Shown piece by piece: positions 8,939-16,954 of a stretch of DNA of 17,118 nucleotides. The first letter of the stretch is position 1, and each line of letters starts with the position of its first letter. The stretch is from an uncultured Bacteroides sp. (GTDB taxonomy: Bacteria > Bacteroidota > Bacteroidia > Bacteroidales > Bacteroidaceae): NCBI RefSeq assembly GCF_902491285.1, contig NZ_CABUHK010000098.1:1-17118 (forward strand). The letters run 5' to 3'. The notes beneath the pieces were generated by a model. The model saw only the letters and a list, made by a program, of their open reading frames with translations, searched no databases and was not told the origin of the DNA. A program made the position numbers and the translations under genes.

Positions 8939-10954
8939 TCACCAGCCGGGATTTTGAATCAAACCGTATCCTTTGTTGATTTCATTTTGAGGAAACGGAG
9001 ATAAATACCATTTCGAATCGAATCCTTGTGTCCACCAAACACGTGCTCTGTTATGCAATTCGAATCTTTCATATTCAAATCTCGTAGGCTGAATGGCATT
9101 TTTACCGAATTCATCAGTTCCGTCTCTCCAAGGTTTCTCTATACGCTTACCCGCATCATCCAAGCGATAAATCAATAAGCCATGCAGTTTCTTTTCAAAA
9201 CGGTCTGCACGTTTGTAACGAATCAAGTCGAAATAACGGCTGTCTTCCATGCCTAATTCACAAGCACGTTCACGAAGTATTTCCTCTAACAAAGCATCCT
9301 TATCAGTTGTCAGATTCTTATTCGGGATACATTCCTCCAATTTACCCAAGCCTACACGGGCGCGGACTTCATTTACCCAATAAAGAGCATCTGTGAAATT
9401 ATTTTCGGCTTGCAGCAGAGCTTCTGCATACGTCAGAAAGAGATCGGACAAACGAAGATATGCCCAATGGATAGGTTGGCGTTCATAATCACTGTCACTC
9501 AAATAATATTTCATGTTATCATATCCAGTAGCAAAACGCATATTTTCCAATACAGGAGCTGTCTTTGCATCCGTACCTCCCACCCATAATTCCCATGGAT
9601 AGTCACTCATTTTAGGAGAAGACCATCCTAAATTTCGAGGTATATTGTTCACGATAACAGATTCATATAGTCGCGGATCACGGGTTAATATAAGATTGGA
9701 AAGAGTATTTTCTCCATCAGCAAACTCGCCGGTCAGAAACATATCGTTTAGCTTGCCTTCTGCTTCCGTCTCATTCCAGTCAAACGGGGTTCCGTCTGCC
9801 CAAGGAAACATCTCAACATACTCTTGGGTCGGAGTATAAGAGTTACGTCCATTGTTACACCAAGTACGCCATATATAAGTAGTCGACCCGCCCGGACGTT
9901 CATAGCCTGCTACACGTACGGAGTGTAATACTTCAGGACTATCCAAAAGGATGTACCCCATCCGGTAAGCATACCGATACTCAGTGGGAGTAGGATTGCT
10001 GCCTGCTGCTTCCCGTAACTTATAAAAACCGTTTGCCTCTATGGCATTGAAAAACTGCCTGCAATATTCAAGACATTTATTCCACAATTCGGGACGTTTA
10101 CTTCCATACCACACCAAATGTTGCTGTTCCGCTTCACTACGTCCACCAGCATATCCTTGAGTGTCGTTAAACAAAGGAGAAGCGGCAAACTGCCATAGTT
10201 TACATCTCAATGCCATAGCCCCTGCTAATGTCCAATGACCGCTATCTGAATTAAAATCAGCTCCTTCATATGCCCATTTCAAACCACCGGATTCGATAGC
10301 TTCCTCTAGCATTTTATCCATATAGTTCACGGTTTCTTCCACCGTAGCACGTGGTAATTGATAGTTGGTCTCCGTTCCCATGAACGAAGCATAAATAAGC
10401 GGTAATCCTCCATAGTGACGGAACATATCAAAATAGCGAGCAGCAATAAGGCATTTCGCCTCTGCTTTCATCTTTACTTTTTCATCCTCTCCCATACCAG
10501 GCACTCTGTCTACATTTTCCAACAGCAGCCAGCACCACCGCACAGTCTGCCAGACACCTTCACGAGTATATCCGAAGATATCACCACGAATACCGTAATT
10601 AGCGGTATGCGTACCACTATAGTAACTGTTATAAACCGTAGTTCCCGAATAGTGAAGTTGCCAACAGTCAGTCAATGCATCGAACTTTCCTGTATAGGGA
10701 TTGGAAGAATCCGGAAAGTCATCAACAGAAGAATTTACATAAGGCAAACCATAATATTGGCGGCTATAACAGGTATTCAAAAACTGCCGGGTATAAGTGA
10801 CGCTGTTGAATATAGTATCTTGAGTAGCAGATCCACCCGGCGCTTTTTCGAGAAAGCTGTTGCCGAACTTAATCTCGTCTACACAAGAAGTAGTTCCTAT
10901 ACCAAGCACTCCTGCCATCATTACTCCGACAAACCATTTATATTTTTGTTTCAT
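8939..10954 (-). CDS. SusD/RagB-family glycan-binding lipoprotein (SusD-1)
   Basis: A 671-residue lipoprotein, at the long end for the SusD family (commonly about 500-600). The ATG at 10954 is chosen over an upstream in-frame TTG at 10963, because MKQKYKWF gives a standard signal peptide ending at GTTSC (Cys24). The cysteine is followed by VDEIK, weaker than the other acidic export signals here but still carrying two acids. The N-terminal SusD-like region includes AEAKCLIAARYFDMFRHYGG (164-183), the TPR helix common to the family. The C-terminus has WYLSPFPQNEINKGYGLIQN plus PGW, the family's closing signature. It follows susC-1 by 24 nt and is expected to close that channel. The N-terminal half is rich in Tyr and Trp (for example residues 98-145), which could offer aromatic platforms for sugar rings; that is inference. 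Confidence 0.95.
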   Translation of the reverse strand: MKQKYKWFVGVMMAGVLGIGTTSCVDEIKFGNSFLEKAPGGSATQDTIFNSVTYTRQFLNTCYSRQYYGLPYVNSSVDDFPDSSNPYTGKFDALTDCWQLHYSGTTVYNSYYSGTHTANYGIRGDIFGYTREGVWQTVRWCWLLLENVDRVPGMGEDEKVKMKAEAKCLIAARYFDMFRHYGGLPLIYASFMGTETNYQLPRATVEETVNYMDKMLEEAIESGGLKWAYEGADFNSDSGHWTLAGAMALRCKLWQFAASPLFNDTQGYAGGRSEAEQQHLVWYGSKRPELWNKCLEYCRQFFNAIEANGFYKLREAAGSNPTPTEYRYAYRMGYILLDSPEVLHSVRVAGYERPGGSTTYIWRTWCNNGRNSYTPTQEYVEMFPWADGTPFDWNETEAEGKLNDMFLTGEFADGENTLSNLILTRDPRLYESVIVNNIPRNLGWSSPKMSDYPWELWVGGTDAKTAPVLENMRFATGYDNMKYYLSDSDYERQPIHWAYLRLSDLFLTYAEALLQAENNFTDALYWVNEVRARVGLGKLEECIPNKNLTTDKDALLEEILRERACELGMEDSRYFDLIRYKRADRFEKKLHGLLIYRLDDAGKRIEKPWRDGTDEFGKNAIQPTRFEYERFELHNRARVWWTQGFDSKWYLSPFPQNEINKGYGLIQNPGW

Positions 10955-10978
10955 AATAATCAAATTTTAAATCTGTTT

Positions 10979-13900
10979 TTAGAATCCCAGTTTCAATCCC
11001 AATGTATATGTCTTTGTCAACGGGTACGAAGGTGCATTACTAGCTCTTGCTTCCGGGTCGCCCCATAAATAAGGTGTGAGAGTCCACAAATTATAGCCAC
11101 TGAACGATAGCTGACAAGTACTCATTCCCAATTTCTTCATCAAAGGGAATTGAAAATTATAAGCAATAGTCAGAGTTTTTAGACGCAAATATTTGGAATC
11201 TTGTTCATAAAGAGTTGATTCTGCATAGTTATTATCAGCGTTCTTCCATGTAGCACGTGGATATTTTGCATCTTGCGACGGATTTTCTTTTGTCCATGTA
11301 TTTGCCAAATGATAGGCAAGCAAACCACCTGCAACATTACCTGAACTAGATAAAAATGGCCGACGGAACACATCCGAAATCATTCGGCTCACATTCCACG
11401 CACCAGTCCATTGCGTATTTACTTCCAAATTCTTCCAAGAGAATCCGAGATTCATACCTACCATGTATTCCGGATCATCCGTAAATCCATAATCATAACC
11501 CATATCATTTGCGTCAATCTTCCGGTCGCCATTTAAATCGACATAAACAGCATCTCCATTTTGTAATACAACCGAATGAGTCGGAAACGGACGATGGAAT
11601 GTCTGTTCATACAGTACCGGTGTTTGTTCATCGTAATAGCGCCAGAAAGCATATTGCTTACGTGAGCCGATACGATGTCCTTTCTCGTACAAATAGTCGT
11701 AATCCTGAGGAGCTTCCTTACGCTCGATGATTTCATTCTGATTATAAGAAAGGTTTATACCCGCCCAATAGCGAAAGTTTTTCCCGACCTTATCGTTCCA
11801 TTTCAACGAAAGTTCCCATCCCCAGTTATTTACTTCCCCTAAATTAGAGAAAGGTTGAGTAAAACCTAACATACCGGGAGCTGTTCCGTCTTGCAGAAGG
11901 ATATCCCAACGGTGTTCCTTGTAATATTCTACTGTAGCAGATAAACGGTCGTTAAAAAAGTTGATATCAATACCATAGTTCTGCTTGAATGCTTTTTCCC
12001 ATGTCACATTCGCATTATTAATCGCCCACTCATGTGCTCCTAAACTAACAGTGGAAGTTTGTCCTCCTTGCCCGAACAAGTATCCATAAGAGCCCTGTAT
12101 CTGAGCAAGATTACCACTTCCATAACCGGAATTACTAACATAACCGTTCAGATTAACATGATAAGGATTGGCAGTATACATAAAACGGGAGCCACCGATT
12201 TTATCATTACCTACCAAACCGAAGCTGGCACGTAGTTTCAGGAAGCTTATTACCGGTTTGATAGATTCCCAAAACTTTTCTTCACTAGCCACCCACCCTA
12301 CGGATGCTGCCGGAAAGAGGGCAAACCGATTATCCGAAGCAAAGTTCTCCGAACCGTTATAACCCATATTAGCTTCTACCATATAACGGTTTTTCCAGTC
12401 GTAAGTTACACGTCCAACCAAACCGACATATCCTCGCGGAACATCCGAATATTCTTTTGGGTAATATTCTTTGGACTGATTATAAAGCACTAATGCCCCT
12501 ATGTTGTGATTACCAAACGAGCGATTATAGTTCAGTGCAGCTTCCATATACCAGTTACGCGACTGTCCCCGAGAAACTCCATAGCTCACATCAGTGTATT
12601 TACTACCGTCTACCGGACGTAATCCTACACTCCCATCACTCTGTAATACCGGTGTATAAGTCATTTCCGTACCACCGGACAAATTCTTATTAATGGTAAA
12701 TGAGCTATTGTACGAACCTTTTAACTTAAATGAAAGTCCTTTAGTGATAAAATCCAATTTCTGATTCAAAATGAGGTCGGCATTCAATGAATTGTTGACA
12801 CTATGGGCAGCTCCGCCTCCATAATAAGTGAATGGGTCTGCATCACCGACAAAAGGTAAGCTCAATCCGTCAGACTGTGAGTCAGTAGTAGTATATACCA
12901 ACTTATTATTTACAAAACCGGCACTTCTAAACGGAGTTGAATAATAGATATTCTTAACCATTCCGGATGAACCTTGGCTGGTACGTGGCTTTTCGGATGA
13001 ATTAACGTTTCCTGCCACATTGAATGAGATTGTAGTGGTTTTCGTCACATCTATATCCAAGTTACTTCGGTAATTAAAACGACGATATTGATAGCTGATA
13101 CCATAAGGCAGACTAAACTCATTGAAAAGTCCGCCTTGTGTATAAGCACCTGCCGAGATAAAATAACGCACCTTATCCGTACCTCCGGAAATATTCAGAT
13201 TGTGCTGACTCTGCAGAGTAGCATCCCCCATAATATAATCAATCCAATTGACACTCGGAAAACGAAGGGGATCAGAACCATCCCGGAATTTTTGAATAAC
13301 TCCATCTGAGAATGTCTTGGCTGGTATTTCCCCCACAGGTGTATCATTAGCTATCATTTGATTATAAAACATAGCATATTCATAAGAGTTAGCAGTTTCC
13401 ACCATTTTAGTAGGCATTTGTATAGAAGCAGAAGTGCTGAAAGAGATATGTGCCTTTCCTTCCCTACCGCGCTTGGTAGTAATCAGAATAACTCCATTGG
13501 CTCCGCGTACACCAAACACAGCAGTGGCGGAAGCGTCTTTCAAAATGGATATAGACTCTATTTCATTGGGATCTATATCATTCATGCTACGTTCTACACC
13601 ATCCACCTGAATCAATGGAGACGCATCTCCCCATGTCGCTTTACCACGGATAAAAACCTCTGCGGCATCTGCACCCGGTTCACCGGATGTTTGAATGGTA
13701 GTCAGACCTGCCATCTGCCCTCCTAATACATTAGAGACAGAACCGATGGAAGTACGTGTCAGGGCTTCGGTCTTAACACTTGCCACAGCACCCGTCATGG
13801 TTACTTTCTTCTGCACACCATATGCCACGATTTCCACTTCTTGCAAAGTGGTAGCATCTTCCGATAAAACCACTCGCATATTATTTTTGGCAACTAACAC

Positions 13901-14197
13901 TTGCTCAGTATATCCGATAAAAGTAACTTTCAGCTTCGTCCCTGCTTTCGCATTGATTTTAAACATACCGTCGATATCGGTAATAGTACCGACAGAAGTA
14001 CCTACAACAAGAACATTAGCTCCAATCACCGGTTCGCCTTTATCGTCCACCACCGTTCCCTTGATAATGCCTTGTTGCTGAACTATATCAACAGCAGCTA
14101 TAGCCTGTCCTTGATTGCCGAAAGTCGGTATTAGGGCGAAAGAGAAAAACAGGGCAATAGGTAAAGTTGTTCCTTTTATTAAGTTTTTCTTATTCAT
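10979..14197 (-). CDS. SusC/RagA-family TonB-dependent transporter (SusC-1)
   Basis: A 1072-residue outer-membrane transporter with the full standard SusC layout. An N-terminal export signal (about 1-35) is followed by a CarboxypepD_reg-like domain (about 44-118; IIKGTVVDDKGEPVIGANVL at 44-63). Next come the TonB box EVEIVAYG (120-127) and a plug (about 135-245) with VFIRG (181-185), PLIQVDGVERSMNDIDPNEI (194-213), SISILKDASATAVFGVRGAN (215-234) and GVILITTKRG (235-244). A large beta-barrel ends in YTLGLKLGF. No STN (secretin/TonB N-terminal) domain is present, so this transporter is not built to signal through an ECF sigma/anti-sigma pair. Control by a hybrid two-component sensor or another regulator outside the window is more likely. 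It sits 88 nt after the second fimbrillin-like gene, the longest gap in the operon, and that gap holds a hairpin. Confidence 0.96.
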   Translation of the reverse strand: MNKKNLIKGTTLPIALFFSFALIPTFGNQGQAIAAVDIVQQQGIIKGTVVDDKGEPVIGANVLVVGTSVGTITDIDGMFKINAKAGTKLKVTFIGYTEQVLVAKNNMRVVLSEDATTLQEVEIVAYGVQKKVTMTGAVASVKTEALTRTSIGSVSNVLGGQMAGLTTIQTSGEPGADAAEVFIRGKATWGDASPLIQVDGVERSMNDIDPNEIESISILKDASATAVFGVRGANGVILITTKRGREGKAHISFSTSASIQMPTKMVETANSYEYAMFYNQMIANDTPVGEIPAKTFSDGVIQKFRDGSDPLRFPSVNWIDYIMGDATLQSQHNLNISGGTDKVRYFISAGAYTQGGLFNEFSLPYGISYQYRRFNYRSNLDIDVTKTTTISFNVAGNVNSSEKPRTSQGSSGMVKNIYYSTPFRSAGFVNNKLVYTTTDSQSDGLSLPFVGDADPFTYYGGGAAHSVNNSLNADLILNQKLDFITKGLSFKLKGSYNSSFTINKNLSGGTEMTYTPVLQSDGSVGLRPVDGSKYTDVSYGVSRGQSRNWYMEAALNYNRSFGNHNIGALVLYNQSKEYYPKEYSDVPRGYVGLVGRVTYDWKNRYMVEANMGYNGSENFASDNRFALFPAASVGWVASEEKFWESIKPVISFLKLRASFGLVGNDKIGGSRFMYTANPYHVNLNGYVSNSGYGSGNLAQIQGSYGYLFGQGGQTSTVSLGAHEWAINNANVTWEKAFKQNYGIDINFFNDRLSATVEYYKEHRWDILLQDGTAPGMLGFTQPFSNLGEVNNWGWELSLKWNDKVGKNFRYWAGINLSYNQNEIIERKEAPQDYDYLYEKGHRIGSRKQYAFWRYYDEQTPVLYEQTFHRPFPTHSVVLQNGDAVYVDLNGDRKIDANDMGYDYGFTDDPEYMVGMNLGFSWKNLEVNTQWTGAWNVSRMISDVFRRPFLSSSGNVAGGLLAYHLANTWTKENPSQDAKYPRATWKNADNNYAESTLYEQDSKYLRLKTLTIAYNFQFPLMKKLGMSTCQLSFSGYNLWTLTPYLWGDPEARASNAPSYPLTKTYTLGLKLGF

Positions 14198-14228
14198 ATA
14201 TTTCTATTTTCATGATAGAGGAGTTATG

Positions 14229-14255
14229 AGGCGGCGAAGTATATCCATGCCGCCT
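14229..14255 (-). other. Intra-operon hairpin between the fimbrillin-like gene and susC-1
   Basis: A perfect 7-bp GC-rich inverted repeat (AGGCGGC at 14229-14235, GCCGCCT at 14249-14255) with a 13-nt loop, in otherwise AT-rich DNA. In the minus-strand transcript it is followed by CAUAACUCC, not a U-tract, so it is not a standard terminator. It may set the 3' end or stability of a processed upstream mRNA, or cause partial termination, altering the ratio of fimbrillin-like proteins to SusC. Seen directly; function inferred. Confidence 0.5.
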
Positions 14256-14285
14256 TATTTTCTTTATTTGAATATAATTATCTGT

Positions 14286-15875
14286 TTAGAAAGCAAGCAT
14301 CAAACGACATAGTTTGCCACCGGAACCGCGCTCACGCAGCGTTATATCCTGACCATTCTCTGAAAGTTTATGATACCACATATAAGTTACAGCACGCTCA
14401 TTACTGCTAAAATATCCGGCATCAGTTGTCAATGTTGTTCCTTTTGCGGAATTGATGCTTGTATTAATAGCATTTAATGATTTAGCCACTTGTTCCAACT
14501 CTACAATGCTTGGAATATACCAGTCGGTAACCATAGAAGGAACAGTTACTTTCGAACGGTAGTTGTTAAGATTAACGTAAGCATTGTCACAAGGGAACTG
14601 CCGTATATTTTCATAACAGTAAGTCAACAGGAATGTGTTGTTGTAACCCATAAATCCCGGAATAGCAGCATAAGGAGCACCACCCTTATTTGATTCATTT
14701 AAATTGCTTACAAGGCGATTCTGCCATTCTTCGTCAGTCTTAAACCAATCACCGAACAATGCATCAGCGGCCCCGGTAGACGGATTTTTAGTTCCCCATT
14801 GAAAAGCAGATCCAATCATATCTTCCAACGCTATAACCAACCCGTGGCTACAAGCCGGATAGTCGTTATGCAGAATATCATTAGTTTCCGTATAAGTACT
14901 GGAATGTGTTACCGATGGTTGCGGATTTCCCACATAACATACAATACCAATTACATTTTCAGGAACAGTTTCAGTATCTTTGCTGACAATTGAACCATTT
15001 GCACAATAATAATCCCCTACAGCAAGTATATATTCGTATTTATTAGGATCATTGATTGTATATACTTTAGCCGTTCCGTTATTCAATGTAGCAGTAGCCG
15101 CATATGACATCTCCTTTGTTCCTATATATGTACCTTCAATAGTAAACTCTGTTCCCGGTTTCACCAAGAAGCGATAAGAATCCGTACTTTCTTGATAAAA
15201 AGGAGTCACTTCATTACCATTCAATTTGAAAGAACTAGCAGTAACAGGCAATTCATAATCATCAAGGGTTACGTCCGTATTGGCAAAGTCATAAACAAGT
15301 TTAGGCATTTTCAATACAGTCAAAGCCATACGGTGCATCATTTTAAAGTTGATTTCACCTTTAAAACGATTGTCTACCACAGCACTACCGGAACTTGTCA
15401 TCAAGTCGTATTTGGTATATTCTTCGTTGGACTGATTATTACCCAGCACCCAACTATCAACATATTGAGCAAACGGATCTTCTTGACCGACATTAAATAT
15501 CACATCTGCGTCATATGGATAATAAGCATAAAAATCCATATCTTTAAAATCGGCACCTTTATATTCGATGGGAGTTCCTTCAATTTCCCAACTGCCGTTC
15601 TTCATCGTAAACTTCCGGTTGTTAATATCCGTCACTATTCCGCCGGCATCTACTCCAAAGACACCGATAGCATCTCCTTCAGCAAAGGCAGTAGTATATC
15701 CGTTTTCAACTGCACGTGTTCCCGGAGTAGTATCTATAAATCCACCATCGGTCACACTGATGCGGAAACCATTAGAAGAACCTGTTTCGTTCACATTCAA
15801 ATCTTCTTGCGAACAAGAAGAGAAACTTGCAATACCTGCAATCAAAAGTGCTGATATATAATTATATATTTTCAT
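14286..15875 (-). CDS. Fimbrillin (Mfa-like) family lipoprotein with C-terminal DUF1566/Lcl-like domain
   Basis: A 529-residue surface lipoprotein. The signal peptide ends in FSSC (Cys21) and is followed by SQEDL, which fits the Bacteroidota surface export signal. Residues about 35-290 resemble the Mfa_like/fimbrillin fold: TRAVENGYTTAFAEGDAIGV (53-72), the FYAYYPYD strand (115-122), DLMTSSG (157-163) and INFKMMHRMALTVLKM (175-190). The second region, from GDYYCANG (287-294) onward, contains ENVIGIVCYVGN (306-317), HGLVIALED (344-352), a W-rich middle, DWYIPSIVELEQV (451-463) and YFSSNE (488-493), and ends with KLCRLMLAF. The WYIPSIVEL phrase is typical of DUF1566/Lcl C-terminal domains, which are thought to bind ligands at the cell surface. 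It lies between the other fimbrillin-like gene (62-nt gap) and susC-1, where glycan-binding proteins often sit. Family membership is fairly sure; glycan binding versus pilus-like assembly is unresolved. Confidence 0.8.
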   Translation of the reverse strand: MKIYNYISALLIAGIASFSSCSQEDLNVNETGSSNGFRISVTDGGFIDTTPGTRAVENGYTTAFAEGDAIGVFGVDAGGIVTDINNRKFTMKNGSWEIEGTPIEYKGADFKDMDFYAYYPYDADVIFNVGQEDPFAQYVDSWVLGNNQSNEEYTKYDLMTSSGSAVVDNRFKGEINFKMMHRMALTVLKMPKLVYDFANTDVTLDDYELPVTASSFKLNGNEVTPFYQESTDSYRFLVKPGTEFTIEGTYIGTKEMSYAATATLNNGTAKVYTINDPNKYEYILAVGDYYCANGSIVSKDTETVPENVIGIVCYVGNPQPSVTHSSTYTETNDILHNDYPACSHGLVIALEDMIGSAFQWGTKNPSTGAADALFGDWFKTDEEWQNRLVSNLNESNKGGAPYAAIPGFMGYNNTFLLTYCYENIRQFPCDNAYVNLNNYRSKVTVPSMVTDWYIPSIVELEQVAKSLNAINTSINSAKGTTLTTDAGYFSSNERAVTYMWYHKLSENGQDITLRERGSGGKLCRLMLAF

Positions 15876-15937
15876 ATTCGTATTTTTTATTTATTGAATG
15901 ATTAATGCGTCGTATTAATATTGGTATAAAAGAACAG

Positions 15938-16954
15938 CTATTTTTTTTCTGTAGCAGTAATATCTTCCTCTTCTACTGTCCAATCCGGATTTTCGGTCGT
16001 AGCACCTGTATCAGGAGAAGTAGACTCAGATTTTATCTCCTCTTCTTCTGTAGTCCAGTCATTGATCTGTGTTCCCTCTTTCGTGATAGTAAATACATAA
16101 TCCTTTTGGTCTACTGACATGCTGGCCTTAATAGTATAGTTATAGGAAACTCCCGTATCTAACTTAGTCAAGTTAGGGAATTGCACTTCATATAACCGCC
16201 CTCCCATTCTGGCCTGAATACTCACTTTGCTGCTCACAGTCTGTGGCAACAAGATAGCTTCCATCGTATGATTATTTACTTCACCTACATTTCCCCAATA
16301 GATATCCTCAGTCGTCGCACTCTCGCTGACAGTCGTCGCTCCTGTGCTTGTATTGAATGTACCCTCCTGCTTCAATCCGATAAGATAACAGTCTATATCA
16401 GAAAGTGAAACTCCGTCGCCTGCTTCAAATTTTATCTTGATGCGGCTCATCTTATGGTTAAACACTAACTGTACATTTGGCTGAGCGGCACTTGCCGTAG
16501 CCGTAGCATAAAGAAAATCAAGATATTTTCTTTTTTCTGCCGTTGCTTGATTTTCAGTGTCAGTCAATACACTTACAATTCCCTCGGTCACTCCAGACGT
16601 ACCCATAAACGGACAATAGGCTATCACATCATATTCTTGTGTTCCCAAAACCCAAATTTCTTCTCCTACACCTCCTTTGGCGGCAAACATATTATTCGCA
16701 TCACCTATGTATTTGTAGTGGATATTCTGTTGATTACCTCCACAGGAAATTCCTATTGAATCTCCAATTTCCCATTCTGTATCAGTAGCTCGGGTTGGTG
16801 TCAAAGGAGTTCCGGTCTGACTGTTTATCACTGCATTGAAAGAGACCTTCACACCCGCCTCTCCTGCAAACTTGATGTCAGATTCTTTAACATCAGTGCT
16901 GCATCCCGCCAACAGCGACAGAACCAAAGCAGCCATTACATAGTTTTTCTTCAT
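15938..16954 (-). CDS. Fimbrillin (Mfa-like) family lipoprotein, first gene of the block
   Basis: A 338-residue lipoprotein. The ATG at 16954 is preferred to an in-frame ATG at 17083, because only MKKNYVMAALVLSLLAGC gives a signal peptide with a lipobox (Cys18); the upstream 43 codons read as leader. Mfa-like landmarks are TRATDTEWEIGDSIGIS (54-70), YDVIAYCPF (108-116), VQLVFNHKMSRIKIKF (161-176), MEAILLPQTV (231-240) and SYNYTIKAS (270-278), in the order usual for single-domain fimbrillin-family proteins. After the expected final strand (INDW, 297-300) the protein continues in an acidic, Ser/Thr-rich tail. The tail repeats the end motif: WTTEEEEI (300-307), then WTVEEEDI (325-332). The last codons contain a run of eight A. 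No other fimbrial genes (usher-like anchor, tip or minor subunits) are nearby, so a self-standing surface adhesin or glycan-binding role is more likely than a pilus shaft; that is inference. Confidence 0.78.
   Translation of the reverse strand: MKKNYVMAALVLSLLAGCSTDVKESDIKFAGEAGVKVSFNAVINSQTGTPLTPTRATDTEWEIGDSIGISCGGNQQNIHYKYIGDANNMFAAKGGVGEEIWVLGTQEYDVIAYCPFMGTSGVTEGIVSVLTDTENQATAEKRKYLDFLYATATASAAQPNVQLVFNHKMSRIKIKFEAGDGVSLSDIDCYLIGLKQEGTFNTSTGATTVSESATTEDIYWGNVGEVNNHTMEAILLPQTVSSKVSIQARMGGRLYEVQFPNLTKLDTGVSYNYTIKASMSVDQKDYVFTITKEGTQINDWTTEEEEIKSESTSPDTGATTENPDWTVEEEDITATEKK

Larger units (their letters stand above)
2128..16954 (-). other. Polysaccharide utilization locus, probably for rhamnogalacturonan I
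   Basis: Seven co-directional genes encode two Mfa-like lipoproteins, SusC-1/SusD-1, SusC-2/SusD-2 and a PL11-type lyase. Their spacings, in order of transcription, are 62, 88, 24, 37, 21 and 48 nt. The only clear terminator seen follows the lyase gene. SusC/SusD pairs define PULs, and the PL11 enzyme points to rhamnogalacturonan I as substrate. The locus is incomplete within the window: there is no regulator, no exo-acting glycoside hydrolase and no unsaturated-galacturonyl hydrolase. Confidence 0.85.

Noticed and set aside
10955..10963. TTG start of SusD-1 at 10963
   Set aside because: It adds only three residues before an ATG that begins a standard lipoprotein signal peptide; the ATG at 10954 is preferred.
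10415..11068. 217-codon open frame on the + strand
   Set aside because: It spans the end of susC-1 and the start of susD-1 in antisense; its translation is low-information and both genes under it are unmistakable.
13695..14081. 128-codon open frame on the + strand
   Set aside because: Antisense to the N-terminal domain and plug of SusC-1; no independent support.
6037..14197. The two SusC genes as a tandem duplication or long repeat
   Set aside because: They share only family-level plug motifs and differ in length and N-terminal architecture; no long nucleotide repeat was noticed.
15192..15854. 220-codon open frame on the + strand
   Set aside because: It lies wholly antisense to the second fimbrillin-like lipoprotein gene, shows no family motif or signal peptide, and mirrors the reading of a well-supported gene.
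15876..15937. ATTAAT pairs between the fimbrillin-like genes as a regulatory repeat
   Set aside because: ATTAAT is self-complementary and common in AT-rich DNA; two copies in a 62-nt spacer are not meaningful.
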